Counted from the stretch's first letter, positions 7,997-15,190 are shown. The stretch: DNA of 64,000 nucleotides from Prochlorococcus sp. AG-347-K15 (GCA_003281415.1 QCCC01000002.1:1-64000), one strand, 5' to 3'. Notes: generated from the letters alone by a model not told the origin. Program-made: numbers and translations.

Positions 7997-8515
7997 TCAA
8001 TAAAGAGTTTTAACTTTTCTTTCGAAAGGATTAAAACTGACTCTTTTGATTTTGTTGTTTTCGTAAATCCAATAAACAGGTGTACTTTTTCTTGCCTTAA
8101 TTAAATTAATTTTGTCTAATTTTTGAGGGATAAATTCTTTGGCAGGATCAAAAAATTTATCTCTTTTAGGTTGATTTAAAACAATACTGCCTTCTTTCCC
8201 TGAGATTGATCTGTGATAAGTTCCAATAGGAATTTCTAATGCTCCCATAGATCTATTCAAAAAAATCACATGATGAGGTTCATCCCATGAAGGATTTATC
8301 AAAACAAATTTCCTTTCCCCGGTAATAACTAAATTATGATCAATTTGATGATTATGAACGTAATATTGTTCATTTTTTAAATCATCTGGAGGAGATATAG
8401 CTTCCCCAGAGTGGATCACAACATCAGAACCATTAGAACTATCTATGCCTGCATCGAAGAATGTGACCTTTGGAGTCTCTCTAAAAACATTTATTGGGAA
8501 GAATCTTAATTCCAT
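7997..8515 (-). CDS. RmlC-like cupin hypothetical protein (172 aa)
   Basis: Beta-rich. The segment YYVHNHQIDHNLVITGERKF followed by HHVIFLNRSMGALEIPIGTY looks like a cupin barrel: an H-x3-D-H site, then a G-E pair, then a second His-containing strand. I cannot assign a substrate. It ends 1 nt before the LOG-family gene, so they are likely co-transcribed, and the pair may act on a common sugar or nucleotide metabolite. Confidence 0.6.
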   Translation of the reverse strand: MELRFFPINVFRETPKVTFFDAGIDSSNGSDVVIHSGEAISPPDDLKNEQYYVHNHQIDHNLVITGERKFVLINPSWDEPHHVIFLNRSMGALEIPIGTYHRSISGKEGSIVLNQPKRDKFFDPAKEFIPQKLDKINLIKARKSTPVYWIYENNKIKRVSFNPFERKVKTLY

Positions 8516-8589
8516 AGTCCTAACTCCCTTTAAGAAAATTTATAAATACTAAAAAAATTTATTTACTTTTAAAAACAACTATTTTTTTC

Positions 8590-8736
8590 TTAATTGCAAC
8601 AAACCAAGCAATCTTCTTGATTTGGATAATCTATACATTCTTTATTTAAAGTTTCTTCTAAAAAATCCACTTTCTTAACATAATCAAGATCTTTGAATTC
8701 TTTGTTTGGAACCGTGAATTGTGTTTGTAGTTTCAT
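8590..8736 (-). CDS. Small cysteine-ended protein (48 aa)
   Basis: Starts MKLQTQFTVPNKEFKDLDYV and ends ECIDYPNQEDCLVCCN, with four cysteines in the last 16 residues. The C-terminal C-x8-C-x2-CC pattern could bind metal or form disulfides. A good AGGAG Shine-Dalgarno lies 7 nt before the ATG. It lies 15 nt after the 33-aa gene on the same strand. Family unknown. Confidence 0.6.
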   Translation of the reverse strand: MKLQTQFTVPNKEFKDLDYVKKVDFLEETLNKECIDYPNQEDCLVCCN

Positions 8737-8751
8737 TTTCTGTTCTCCTAA

Positions 8752-8853
8752 TTAATACTGTTTTTTGAATCCATTCCAAGTTTGAGAAAACCTTAATCCC
8801 AAATAAGAAATTAAAATTGTCCAAAATAAAATCTCTATACCTAAATTAGTCAT
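8752..8853 (-). CDS. Small single-helix membrane protein (33 aa)
   Basis: MTNLGIEILFWTILISYLGL followed by a short basic tail (KKQY). It has a very strong Shine-Dalgarno (AAAGGAGG) 8 nt before the ATG, one of the best in the window, which supports translation despite the size. First gene of a pair with the cysteine-ended 48-aa protein. Confidence 0.6.
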   Translation of the reverse strand: MTNLGIEILFWTILISYLGLRFSQTWNGFKKQY

Positions 8854-8907
8854 TTGCTTGGCCTCCTTTCTATCTGATTATTCTTTACTACGGGTATTAT
8901 GTAAAAA

Positions 8908-9090
8908 TCAAGCGTAAGAATACCTAAAAGTTAAGATATTAATCATAAAAAATATTTCAATGGCTCTTCCTAGGATGCTCTGCAAATTTGTTATGCCAAT
9001 AAGCATCAATTTTTTTAGCTTAGTAACATATGAAAAGTCTTTTTTATCCAAATTAATTTCCTGGATAGTAAATGTGTAATTTAGTGCCAT
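8908..9090 (-). CDS. Small hypothetical protein (60 aa)
   Basis: The track ORF begins 12 nt upstream, but ATG 9090 gives MALNYTFTIQEINLDKKDFS, a more natural start. It has a basic middle (KLKKLML) and a hydrophobic C-terminal half. No family recognised. The upstream element at 9116-9172 is shared with the gene at the left window edge although the two proteins are unrelated. Confidence 0.45.
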   Translation of the reverse strand: MALNYTFTIQEINLDKKDFSYVTKLKKLMLIGITNLQSILGRAIEIFFMINILTFRYSYA

Positions 9091-9113
9091 AATACTTACC
9101 ACTTGACTAAACC

Positions 9114-9172
9114 TATGTTCTAATTCATTTGAATAGTAAATTTAAATTTTTATATGTGCGGTTAGAGGAACA
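9114..9172 (-). promoter_or_regulatory. Shared upstream element, copy B
   Basis: Minus strand: TGTTCCTC, then TAACCGCACATAT, and 40 nt from its start TCAAATGAATTAGAACA. It aligns without gaps to copy A over 57 nt; the two ends are nearly identical and the middle has diverged. It lies 26 nt upstream of ATG 9090. Confidence 0.5.
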
Positions 9173-9326
9173 AAATTATACGGATTAAGGATCAAAAAAA
9201 TCACAAATTAAAAATAATTACAAGGAAAATATCTTCAAAAAATTTATTCCAACTTTTAAAAAATTTGTATAAATTTTGCCTAGAAATTATATTATCTTAA
9301 TACCTTCTTAGCGTTACCTTTAGCTA

Positions 9327-9452
9327 TCATTCATCTAATCTATCTGCGTATTCTCTTAAAATCTCAGCCATCTTCTGAGGTGGAATTTCTTGTTGATATT
9401 CTCTACATAAATCAAAAAATTTATCTAAGAAATCTTTCATTGAAGAGGACAT
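9327..9452 (-). CDS. Small soluble helical protein (41 aa), micro-operon last gene
   Basis: MSSSMKDFLDKFFDLCREYQ, then IPPQKMAEILREYADRLDE: two amphipathic helices separated by a PP turn. A second in-frame ATG 12 nt downstream could also be used. It starts 4 nt after the stop of the 31-aa gene. The length and pattern look like a conserved small Prochlorococcus protein; function unknown. Confidence 0.6.
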   Translation of the reverse strand: MSSSMKDFLDKFFDLCREYQQEIPPQKMAEILREYADRLDE

Positions 9453-9456
9453 AAAA

Positions 9457-9552
9457 TTAGCGTTTCATTTTGAAAGTTAAGTATGCAAACCCACCAAGTA
9501 ATAAAAGGCTCACAACCCCATAGGTAATCGCTATGCCGTACATGTGCGTCAT
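9457..9552 (-). CDS. Small membrane protein (31 aa)
   Basis: MTHMYGIAITYGVVSLLLLG followed by GFAYLTFKMKR: one transmembrane helix and a basic end. The ATG overlaps the preceding stop (ATGA), so translation is probably coupled. Fourth cistron of the micro-operon at 9327-9861. Confidence 0.6.
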   Translation of the reverse strand: MTHMYGIAITYGVVSLLLLGGFAYLTFKMKR

Positions 9553-9689
9553 TTATTTATAAAGACATAAGCAGAATATAAATAAACCAAGAAAACTCCA
9601 ATAGCAATGGAACTTCCATAAAGAAGAAAGTTCCAAAATCTAAATAATTTAGGTTTTTTAAATTCTTTTTCTTCTTCTTTAGTAATCAT
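9549..9689 (-). CDS. Small membrane protein (46 aa)
   Basis: A charged N-terminus (MITKEEEKEFKKPKLFRFWN), then one hydrophobic helix (LLYGSSIAIGVFLVYLY). Both ends overlap neighbouring cistrons by ATGA, which strongly supports that this reading frame is used. No family recognised. Confidence 0.65.
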   Translation of the reverse strand: MITKEEEKEFKKPKLFRFWNFLLYGSSIAIGVFLVYLYSAYVFINK

Positions 9690-9802
9690 TTAGTTTCTTT
9701 TTCTTTTTTGGCAGCATTACCTTTTGCTCTTAATACCAAAGTTATCGTAAGGGCAGCGCTTAATATTACAGCATCAATTAATAGGTGCGGGGAAATATTC
9801 AT
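9686..9802 (-). CDS. Small membrane protein (38 aa)
   Basis: MNISPHLLIDAVILSAALTI, then TLVLRAKGNAAKKEKETK: one helix and a strongly basic tail. Its start overlaps the stop of a 19-codon upstream ORF (TGATG) and its stop overlaps the next start (ATGA). Possible stator-like or assembly peptide; function unknown. Confidence 0.6.
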   Translation of the reverse strand: MNISPHLLIDAVILSAALTITLVLRAKGNAAKKEKETK

Positions 9803-9861
9803 CAGCTGAAAAGAGAAATAAGAAGAGTCATTATCTTTTCAGCAATAAATCTATTAAACAT
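9802..9861 (-). CDS. Possible 19-aa leader peptide, first cistron of the micro-operon
   Basis: MFNRFIAEKIMTLLISLFS. The ATG follows the T-run of the repeated hairpin element, exactly as the start codons do at 1663 and 12996, and the stop overlaps the next ATG (TGATG). It may be a coupled leader or an independent micro-protein. Confidence is limited by the length. Confidence 0.4.
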   Translation of the reverse strand: MFNRFIAEKIMTLLISLFS

Positions 9862-9909
9862 TAAAAAAGAGGGGTTTATCCCTCTAAGTTTAGATCGACT
9901 GTCAATCAC
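9862..9909 (-). promoter_or_regulatory. Repeated hairpin/T-run leader element, copy 2
   Basis: Minus strand: TTGACAGTCGATCTAAACTT, a hairpin (AGAGGG, ATAAAC, CCCTCT), T6, A and ATG. It is nearly identical over about 41 nt to copy 1. Here it also lies about 70 nt downstream of the 9955-10110 gene, so it could act as that gene's terminator. Confidence 0.6.
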
Positions 9910-9954
9910 TGTCTATTTTAGTTTTTTAGTTTCTCTTAAAAAACAGTATTTTAT

Positions 9955-10110
9955 TTAGCCAGAGCAAGAGAAGGCACCTGCAAGAATATTTTTAAAAATT
10001 GGTGCTTGACCCAAGGCATACAAGAAAAAAGTTGATGATGCGAGAGTAATACCTATTTTAGAAGCCCTGTTAAATTTCAAATTTGAGACTTTTGCAAATG
10101 CAGAGTTCAT
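9955..10110 (-). CDS. Small membrane protein (51 aa)
   Basis: MNSAFAKVSNLKFNRASKIG, a hydrophobic centre (ITLASSTFFLYALG), and an ending AGAFSCSG. Possibly membrane-attached; the cysteine near the C-terminus is notable. No recognised family. The hairpin element at 9862-9909 lies downstream. Confidence 0.5.
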   Translation of the reverse strand: MNSAFAKVSNLKFNRASKIGITLASSTFFLYALGQAPIFKNILAGAFSCSG

Positions 10111-10186
10111 TTTTTTATTAATATAGTTAAATTATATTAGATGAATATTTAAAATATTAAGCATCAATATTTACCAAAGAATAATT

Positions 10187-10390
10187 TTATTGCTCCTTTT
10201 TCTCGGCTTGCATTTTTATAAGTGCAAATTCTTTTTTAGAAACTATTCTGATTTTGTATGCTGGATATCTTGTCTTCCACCATTTATTGATCGATATAGC
10301 TACTCCTTCTAAATCTTGGGCACAAATATTAACCCATAAAATCTTGGTTTCAACTTCTTTGTAGAATTCCCAACTAGTAGGTGATGACAT
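10187..10390 (-). CDS. Small soluble hypothetical protein (67 aa)
   Basis: ATG 10390 gives MSSPTSWEFYKEVETKILWV, more plausible than the upstream MLFI start. Mixed alpha/beta composition with a WWKTRYPAYKIRIVSKKEF segment and a basic C-terminus; no membrane helix. Family not recognised, but composition and length look like a conserved protein. Confidence 0.55.
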   Translation of the reverse strand: MSSPTSWEFYKEVETKILWVNICAQDLEGVAISINKWWKTRYPAYKIRIVSKKEFALIKMQAEKKEQ

Positions 10391-10631
10391 TATGAATAGC
10401 AAATGAAAAATTCCATAATTTTTGAAAAAAAGTATATAAATTTAGATATATCATATGGTCCATTGTCTCAAAATTTTATTTTTTTAATGAGATGATTTAG
10501 TTGAAGATATAGGGTTTTCATAAAGTGGTAATAACAAACATTAAATAAAAGATTTAAACCACTTTTGTCTTCTAGGAAAGTATTATTTTTATTTTGAACG
10601 AGTTTAAATTAAAAAAATATCTCCGAAAAGA

Positions 10632-10652
10632 AGGGGCCAAAAATTGACCCCT
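10632..10652 (-). terminator. Candidate terminator on the minus strand
   Basis: AGGGG pairs with CCCCT across an 11-nt loop; on the minus strand a T-rich stretch (TCTTTT) follows. It lies about 90 nt after the stop of the 69-aa gene at 10742. Confidence 0.4.
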
Positions 10653-10741
10653 CTTGGTGAAACTCTTCCAAAGAAACACCATTAGAATCTTACTCTGAAA
10701 TATGCAAATTTAAACAAATTAAGAAAATTAAGATTAACAAT

Positions 10742-10951
10742 TTATGCGGCCTTTTTAAAAGGGTTCATATTCCTTAAAAAGTTATTACTTTTGGTAGCAC
10801 TCATTTTTCTATATCTTTGATTTATCTCTAAGATATATTTTCTGGCTTTCTTATTACTTTCAATTTTCTTTTTTCTAAGACGTAAAGCCCTTAAATCTTC
10901 TATTGACATGAGGCCACCATCTTCGTTGGAATTTAAATGATCAAAATGCAT
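10742..10951 (-). CDS. Small basic hypothetical protein (69 aa)
   Basis: Acidic start (MHFDHLNSNEDGGLMSIEDL), then a strongly basic, helical body (LRALRLRKKKIESNKKARKY). The composition suggests nucleic-acid binding, but no motif is recognised. The second half is compatible with one long helix plus a short tail ending FKKAA. Confidence 0.55.
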   Translation of the reverse strand: MHFDHLNSNEDGGLMSIEDLRALRLRKKKIESNKKARKYILEINQRYRKMSATKSNNFLRNMNPFKKAA

Positions 10952-11950
10952 CAGTTTAAGAAATTAAGTATCTTCTTTAAGTGCAAGTTAACAACCTTAT
11001 TTTTATTTGCAATAGAGATATTTAACTAAATTAACTCAAATAAGTTATTCAATTTTCAGAAAGTAATTAATTTAAATATTAAAACCTTCAAAAAAAACTT
11101 AAAAAAATCAAGAAAAATTTTTAATTGAATTAGATGGAACTTCTATTGATACCAGTGACTCGCCATAATGAGATTCTGCTGATCTTATTAGTAACCAGTA
11201 AAAAAAGTTAACTAAAGCTTTCTCCACGAGGATTTAGTAACTAATTTAAATAACCTAATAATTTTTGTAATAGCAATATACAAAATAAAATTATCAAGCA
11301 ATCAAGATATTTATCTCATAATAAGTTTAGATTAATATTAGTTAAGAAAAATTTGCTTCTAAGGCTTTAGGCAGCGTATTAAATCCACCTGGTTTATTAG
11401 ACTTTAGCCTGCTCTATTTTTTAGCAAAAGAAAAACAAAACTACAAGGGCGCTTAATTGCCAATTACTATAATTCATTCTGAACTATCCTTTATTCATAA
11501 ATTAGATCAAGATTATCTGAGCATATGTTGGAGTAATTTATTGTATAGCTTTGCTACAAGACTGTAGTTATATCAATCGATTCAGTATTTTTGCTCATTG
11601 ATATATTCATACTTGGAATAATATTATTATTGATGCCTAAGGAAGGTTCGACTTTGAAAAAAATAATTAAATATCTGAAATTATTGAAGTTGAGAATTGA
11701 TATTCTCAATGCAGAGACTGAATTAAAATTTATATTGGAAAATCCATAATGGGATTCCCACATTGCCCGATTTGTGTAGTTTTAGCATTTGTTTCAGTTT
11801 TTATGGGAGTTACTCGTAGTTATATGTTCTATATTCTTTTTAGGGAGTTTGTACTAGCAGAATATAATTTTAAATCGAAGTTTAGTTTCTATTGATTATT
11901 GACTTCTAAGTATAAATACTTTATAAATAGATTGTAGTGATAACTACAAA
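10952..11950. other. About 1 kb with no convincing gene
   Basis: The longest gene-free stretch of the window. It holds only weak ORFs: a 69-aa minus ORF in the track (11554-11763), and on the opposite strand a 31-codon ORF from TTG 11654 (KKIIKYLKLLKLRIDILNAE) with more protein-like composition. Neither has a Shine-Dalgarno sequence. Probably eroded sequence, or regulatory sequence for the riboswitch-like leader that follows. Confidence 0.4.
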
Positions 11951-12030
11951 ATCGTCCAATCTACCATCTGATAGACCGCAGTACGACTCAAGCCATAGGA
12001 CGGGGACTTGAGCAAGTTAAGGAGCTGCAT
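11951..12030 (+). promoter_or_regulatory. Candidate glutamine-II (Downstream-peptide) riboswitch
   Basis: The layout matches the glutamine riboswitch family of marine cyanobacteria. P1 is CGTCC at 11953 against AAGGAGC at 12019. A short P2 pairs TCTA (11960) with TAGA (11972). A conserved-looking ACCGCAGTACG follows (family pattern close to ACGGAAGTAGG). P3 pairs CTCAAG (11987) with CTTGAG (12007). The 3' P1 strand contains the Shine-Dalgarno AAGGAG of the next ORF, so ligand-stabilised P1 would hide it. This class sits before short ORFs in Prochlorococcus and Synechococcus. Matched by memory of the consensus, not by a covariance search. Confidence 0.6.
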
Positions 12031-12031
12031 C

Positions 12032-12133
12032 ATGGTAAACATGTATTTCAATGGAAAATCATTCGTATATTGTAGAAAACAAGAAGAAAAGGTGATAAAG
12101 CTTACTTATAGAGGATCTATATACTTGAAATAA
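12032..12133 (+). CDS. 33-aa DUF4278-like downstream peptide
   Basis: MVNMYFNGKSFVYCRKQEEK followed by VIKLTYRGSIYLK. The KLTYRG-x2-Y core is the DUF4278 signature seen in many small cyanobacterial proteins. An AAGGAG Shine-Dalgarno lies 7 nt upstream, inside the candidate glutamine riboswitch. Length and position fit the short ORFs that follow 'Downstream-peptide' RNAs, so it is probably nitrogen-responsive. Molecular role unknown; a regulator of nitrogen assimilation is one possibility. Confidence 0.7.
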   Translation: MVNMYFNGKSFVYCRKQEEKVIKLTYRGSIYLK

Positions 12134-12609
12134 AACTTCTAATTTCTTTATAAAAAAGTTTGGATACTTATTGAAGTTTTTGGAAATAAGTATTTATTAA
12201 TACGTTATAAGAAAAACTTATTCTAAAGATATTTTTTGCCTATTTAAAAATTCATATATTCGTATATTTAGTAACGGGAAATTCATTTTAAAATAACTAT
12301 TTTTTAATTAGTTTTTTAAATGGTATGCAACCTATTTCTGAAGAACTTTACAAAAAAATAGTTGAGAGTTCTAAAAAATGAGTAAGTTACTAATTGCTTT
12401 ATTGGCTTTAGATATAGGCGTTAGTCTGTCTAAAGTGTTTATTTTTACCTGAAAATTAAATTAATTAGCAAAAAAAGAGCAATTGTTTTCTAAAAAAAAG
12501 GAATTAGTTACTGGGCATTCTTTATTTGATTTATTTATTTTAATAAATAATTTAACCAACAAAGGAGCTACTAACGAGAAGTAAAACCATTAAAAGGCTA
12601 TTAACTTCG
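12134..12609. other. Intergenic region with two tiny coupled ORFs
   Basis: Mostly AT-rich noncoding sequence. Two plus-strand micro-ORFs overlap by ATGA: 12325-12381 (MQPISEELYKKIVESSKK) and 12378-12452 (MSKLLIALLALDIGVSLSKV). The overlap and sensible composition make them worth noting, but 18 and 24 codons are too short to call with confidence. Confidence 0.3.
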
Positions 12610-12996
12610 CTAGTCCCATAATAATAAATCCGAATTTCCGGTAGATCTTTGCATCCAGTGAATTTTCCAAACATTATTTACTTTTTTAAAAATTGACGTA
12701 ACTGTTGGTAAGTCGTCATTTGGTGTCCCTTTAAAAGTAAATTTTGAACCTAGTGTAAAGATGCACATTACTATATTTTCGCTTAAAAATTCGAATCGGT
12801 GAATTTTGGTTATTTCTGCCTTTTCTTGAACTATATCACCAGTAATCATTTGTTCGAATCCTTTTGCATCTATAGGATTACCACTCGGTCTTATGAATAA
12901 AAAATCTGGAGTTGCATTTTCAATAAAAAATGAAGCCATTTTTTTTGGATTAGCAAACTCATCTAATAATGAAATTATTGTTTCTTTATCATTCAT
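12610..12996 (-). CDS. SnoaL/NTF2-like protein (128 aa)
   Basis: An N-terminal helix with FANPKKMASFFIENATPDFL, then strands ending in a W-K-I-H-W-M element (VNNVWKIHWMQRSTG). This is the cone-shaped alpha+beta NTF2/SnoaL fold used by small ligand-binding or isomerase-type proteins. The active-site residues are not diagnostic, so no substrate is assigned. The ATG directly follows a T8 run with the third, degraded copy of the repeated leader element. Confidence 0.7.
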   Translation of the reverse strand: MNDKETIISLLDEFANPKKMASFFIENATPDFLFIRPSGNPIDAKGFEQMITGDIVQEKAEITKIHRFEFLSENIVMCIFTLGSKFTFKGTPNDDLPTVTSIFKKVNNVWKIHWMQRSTGNSDLLLWD

Positions 12997-13037
12997 AAAA
13001 AAAAGGGGAGTAACACTTCTAGTTTAGATCTACTGTT
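12997..13037 (-). promoter_or_regulatory. Repeated leader element, degraded copy 3
   Basis: Minus strand: ACAGTAGATCTAAACTAGA, then GTGTTACTCCCC, T8 and ATG. The 5' block matches copies 1 and 2 (ACAGTCGATCTAAACT) but the hairpin is not conserved. The T-run abutting the start codon is kept. Confidence 0.45.
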
Positions 13038-13119
13038 TTAAATGTACAAATCGAAATAGGATAATTTTTAAAAAAAATTCGTTAGGATGTTTGAAAAAAA
13101 TAGATTTTTAATGTAAATC

Positions 13120-13242
13120 ATGATCAATTCATTGAACAAATTATTACCCGTTGGCAAAAAAGTCAAAAAATATTTGCCTTTCTTTATTGGATTTAAATTA
13201 CTTACATTTACTGGGTTTCTAACTTATTTAATGAATCGCTAA
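13120..13242 (+). CDS. Small membrane protein (40 aa)
   Basis: MINSLNKLLPVGKKVKKYLP followed by a hydrophobic helix (FFIGFKLLTFTGFLTYLM) and NR. A basic patch precedes one transmembrane helix. No family recognised, and no strong Shine-Dalgarno. Confidence 0.45.
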   Translation: MINSLNKLLPVGKKVKKYLPFFIGFKLLTFTGFLTYLMNR

Positions 13243-13285
13243 TTGATAAAACCTTAAAAATAAATTTTAAATAAATTAAGATCTA

Positions 13286-13480
13286 GTGAATAAAAAAGAA
13301 CGAATTAAACTATTCAAGTCTATGTCGAGTAGTGAAAGACAAGAATTGATATTAAAGAAGATGAAAGAGAGAGGCATAGAGGTTGGAAGTGGAATTCCCA
13401 ATAAAAAATACGATAGCAAAGAGGTTTATGAATTAATTCATATTGCTAATTGCTTCCCGGAATTAAGAGAGAAAAAATAA
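13286..13480 (+). CDS. Small basic hypothetical protein (64 aa)
   Basis: GTG start. Helical and charged (NKKERIKLFKSMSSSERQEL), then KEVYELIHIANCFPELREKK. Soluble. It lies 43 nt after the 40-aa gene on the same strand. Not recognised. Confidence 0.5.
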   Translation: MNKKERIKLFKSMSSSERQELILKKMKERGIEVGSGIPNKKYDSKEVYELIHIANCFPELREKK

Positions 13481-13511
13481 AAAAATTTTTAGGTTTATTT
13501 AATTGAGTTAA

Positions 13512-13892
13512 TTATTTTGGTTCTCTTATTGCAGCAATAATTAATCCACCTATTAATCCGAGATTCATAAATACAGCTCTTTGATGAAAAGGGAATACAT
13601 GAAAAATAATTGTTGTTGGAATAAGAAATAGTAATAAAAAGACTGAACCGATTTTTTGATTTTCTCCAAATATAAAAAATCCAGAACCCAATATAAGACA
13701 TATAATGGCTCCAACTAGAAGGATAGATGAAATTTGTTCAGGAATGCCTTTTGAAGAAATATATGCAACTGTTCTTTCAAAATCATTTATTTTGCCTGGT
13801 GTGGCAGAGATAAATATTGCTGAAATTGATAATCTTGAAAAAAAATCTAAAAAAGATTTGATATTTTTATTTTTCAAAATTGAATTCTTCAT
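13512..13892 (-). CDS. DoxX-family membrane protein (126 aa)
   Basis: Four hydrophobic helices, with the DoxX-like first helix segment (FLDFFSRLSISAIFISA), a K-x-x-x-F-x-x-T linker, and the paired helix 3/4 region ending LGLIGGLIIAAI. DoxX proteins are small integral membrane proteins associated with redox or thiol stress; biochemical activity is poorly defined. A second DoxX gene is at 40228. It stands alone and is convergent with the 64-aa gene. Confidence 0.75.
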   Translation of the reverse strand: MKNSILKNKNIKSFLDFFSRLSISAIFISATPGKINDFERTVAYISSKGIPEQISSILLVGAIICLILGSGFFIFGENQKIGSVFLLLFLIPTTIIFHVFPFHQRAVFMNLGLIGGLIIAAIREPK

Positions 13893-14090
13893 TATCTTAT
13901 TATAAGAAAAAAATTTTATAAATTTGATAAATACTTAATTAGTCCTAAATACTTTTGAAGTCTTCTCAAAGAGGTTTAGCTCAATTAATAGAAATCTTTT
14001 TAATTAATGTGAATCTTTTTAAGGTAATTAATAGTAATTTATGAATTGTCTTTTTAATTTTATATAATACGAAATCAAATTAAATTAAAA

Positions 14091-14567
14091 ATGTTTAAAA
14101 AATTTCTTTTAACTTCTTTTTTATTTTTAAGTTCGCTCATAATTATATATCCTTCAAAAAAAGAAAATACTAATTTTTTCGAGTATTGTTATTCTTTAGA
14201 AAAAATAATTTCTAGAAATACAGTAGAAAAAGGTAAAAATCTATCTAATAATTTTAAGCCTTTAGCAAAAGATATTACTCTATTTGGTACTAAAAAAACT
14301 AAAGGTATGTTCGCTAATAAGATAATTGATCAATATAAAAATTCTAAAAAATTATTTATTATTAAATATGTTCCAAACCAAATTTATTGTCTAGCAGGAT
14401 ATTGGATTGAGGTGGCAAATCCAGGAAAATTTGAATCGATATTCTATAAGAAAACCATAAAAAAAATAAATGAATATAAGAATACTAAAAAAGAAGTAGA
14501 TAAATTTATTAAAGAAATTAATTTAGAATTTAACTCTATAAAAAAGGGAATTAACGATTTTTTTTAG
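14091..14567 (+). CDS. Secreted or membrane-anchored hypothetical protein (158 aa)
   Basis: N-terminal signal-like helix (MFKKFLLTSFLFLSSLIIIY) followed by a lysine-rich soluble domain with two cysteines (EYC and IYCLAGYW). The C-terminal 50 residues are helical and basic. The high Lys/Asn content matches the local AT bias. It overlaps the convergent gene by 4 nt. Family unknown. Confidence 0.55.
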   Translation: MFKKFLLTSFLFLSSLIIIYPSKKENTNFFEYCYSLEKIISRNTVEKGKNLSNNFKPLAKDITLFGTKKTKGMFANKIIDQYKNSKKLFIIKYVPNQIYCLAGYWIEVANPGKFESIFYKKTIKKINEYKNTKKEVDKFIKEINLEFNSIKKGINDFF

Positions 14568-15022
14568 AAAATTGAAATGCTTTTTAAAACAATTGGTTTA
14601 TTTATTATTTTTGAGTCATTTTTTTTAGATTGGGAAATAAAAAACAATAGAAATCCTAAAATGAATATTAAACTAAAAATTGATAAAGAATAAATAATTT
14701 TTTTTGTGAGCTTATTTTTAAGTTTGCTTTTTGTCTGTTTTTCAAATAAAAGAAATTTTTCAATTGATAATTGATTATTTTTATCTGAATTATTTTCAAG
14801 ATTATTTTTGTTAAATATTTCTTTTTTATTTACTTTGATTTCTAATTGCAAGTTATTTTCAGAAGCACCAACTTTGTAATTGGATTGCTCATAAAAAAAT
14901 TCATGCATATTATTTGAAATAGTTTTTATTTTTTTATTTTTAACATCAAGTTTAGTTTTTTTTAAATTATCATCAAACCATTCGTCATAGATAATGAAAT
15001 TAGGCTTTGCGAAATAAGACAA
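14564..15022 (-). CDS. Hypothetical protein with a C-terminal membrane anchor (152 aa)
   Basis: A polar, Asn/Lys-rich N-terminal 110 residues (MSYFAKPNFIIYDEWFDDNL) precede one transmembrane helix (IIYSLSIFSLIFILGFLLFF) and a short tail. A tail-anchored layout. Low complexity and very AT-rich; probably lineage-specific. Confidence 0.5.
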   Translation of the reverse strand: MSYFAKPNFIIYDEWFDDNLKKTKLDVKNKKIKTISNNMHEFFYEQSNYKVGASENNLQLEIKVNKKEIFNKNNLENNSDKNNQLSIEKFLLFEKQTKSKLKNKLTKKIIYSLSIFSLIFILGFLLFFISQSKKNDSKIINKPIVLKSISIF

Positions 15023-15190
15023 ATTTTTTTTAAAAAGTACATCTAAAAGATAAGACTAATAAAAAAAGAAAGTTATTTTTGTTCGCAAATTTTATTAATG
15101 ATGTTTTTAAATAATCATTTATTGTCAATTTCTTTCTTAACTTAATTTTATAGATTTACAAGTTGCTTATTATTAGATTATTTTTTGGAG

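Noticed and set aside
11554-11763. 69-aa minus-strand ORF in the long gene-free region
   Set aside because: Low-complexity Asn/Ile/Ser composition, no Shine-Dalgarno, no recognisable motif; the opposite strand has a slightly better but still weak frame.
13495-13701. 68-aa minus-strand ORF
   Set aside because: Alternative frame of the DoxX gene at 13512-13892 with unlikely composition.
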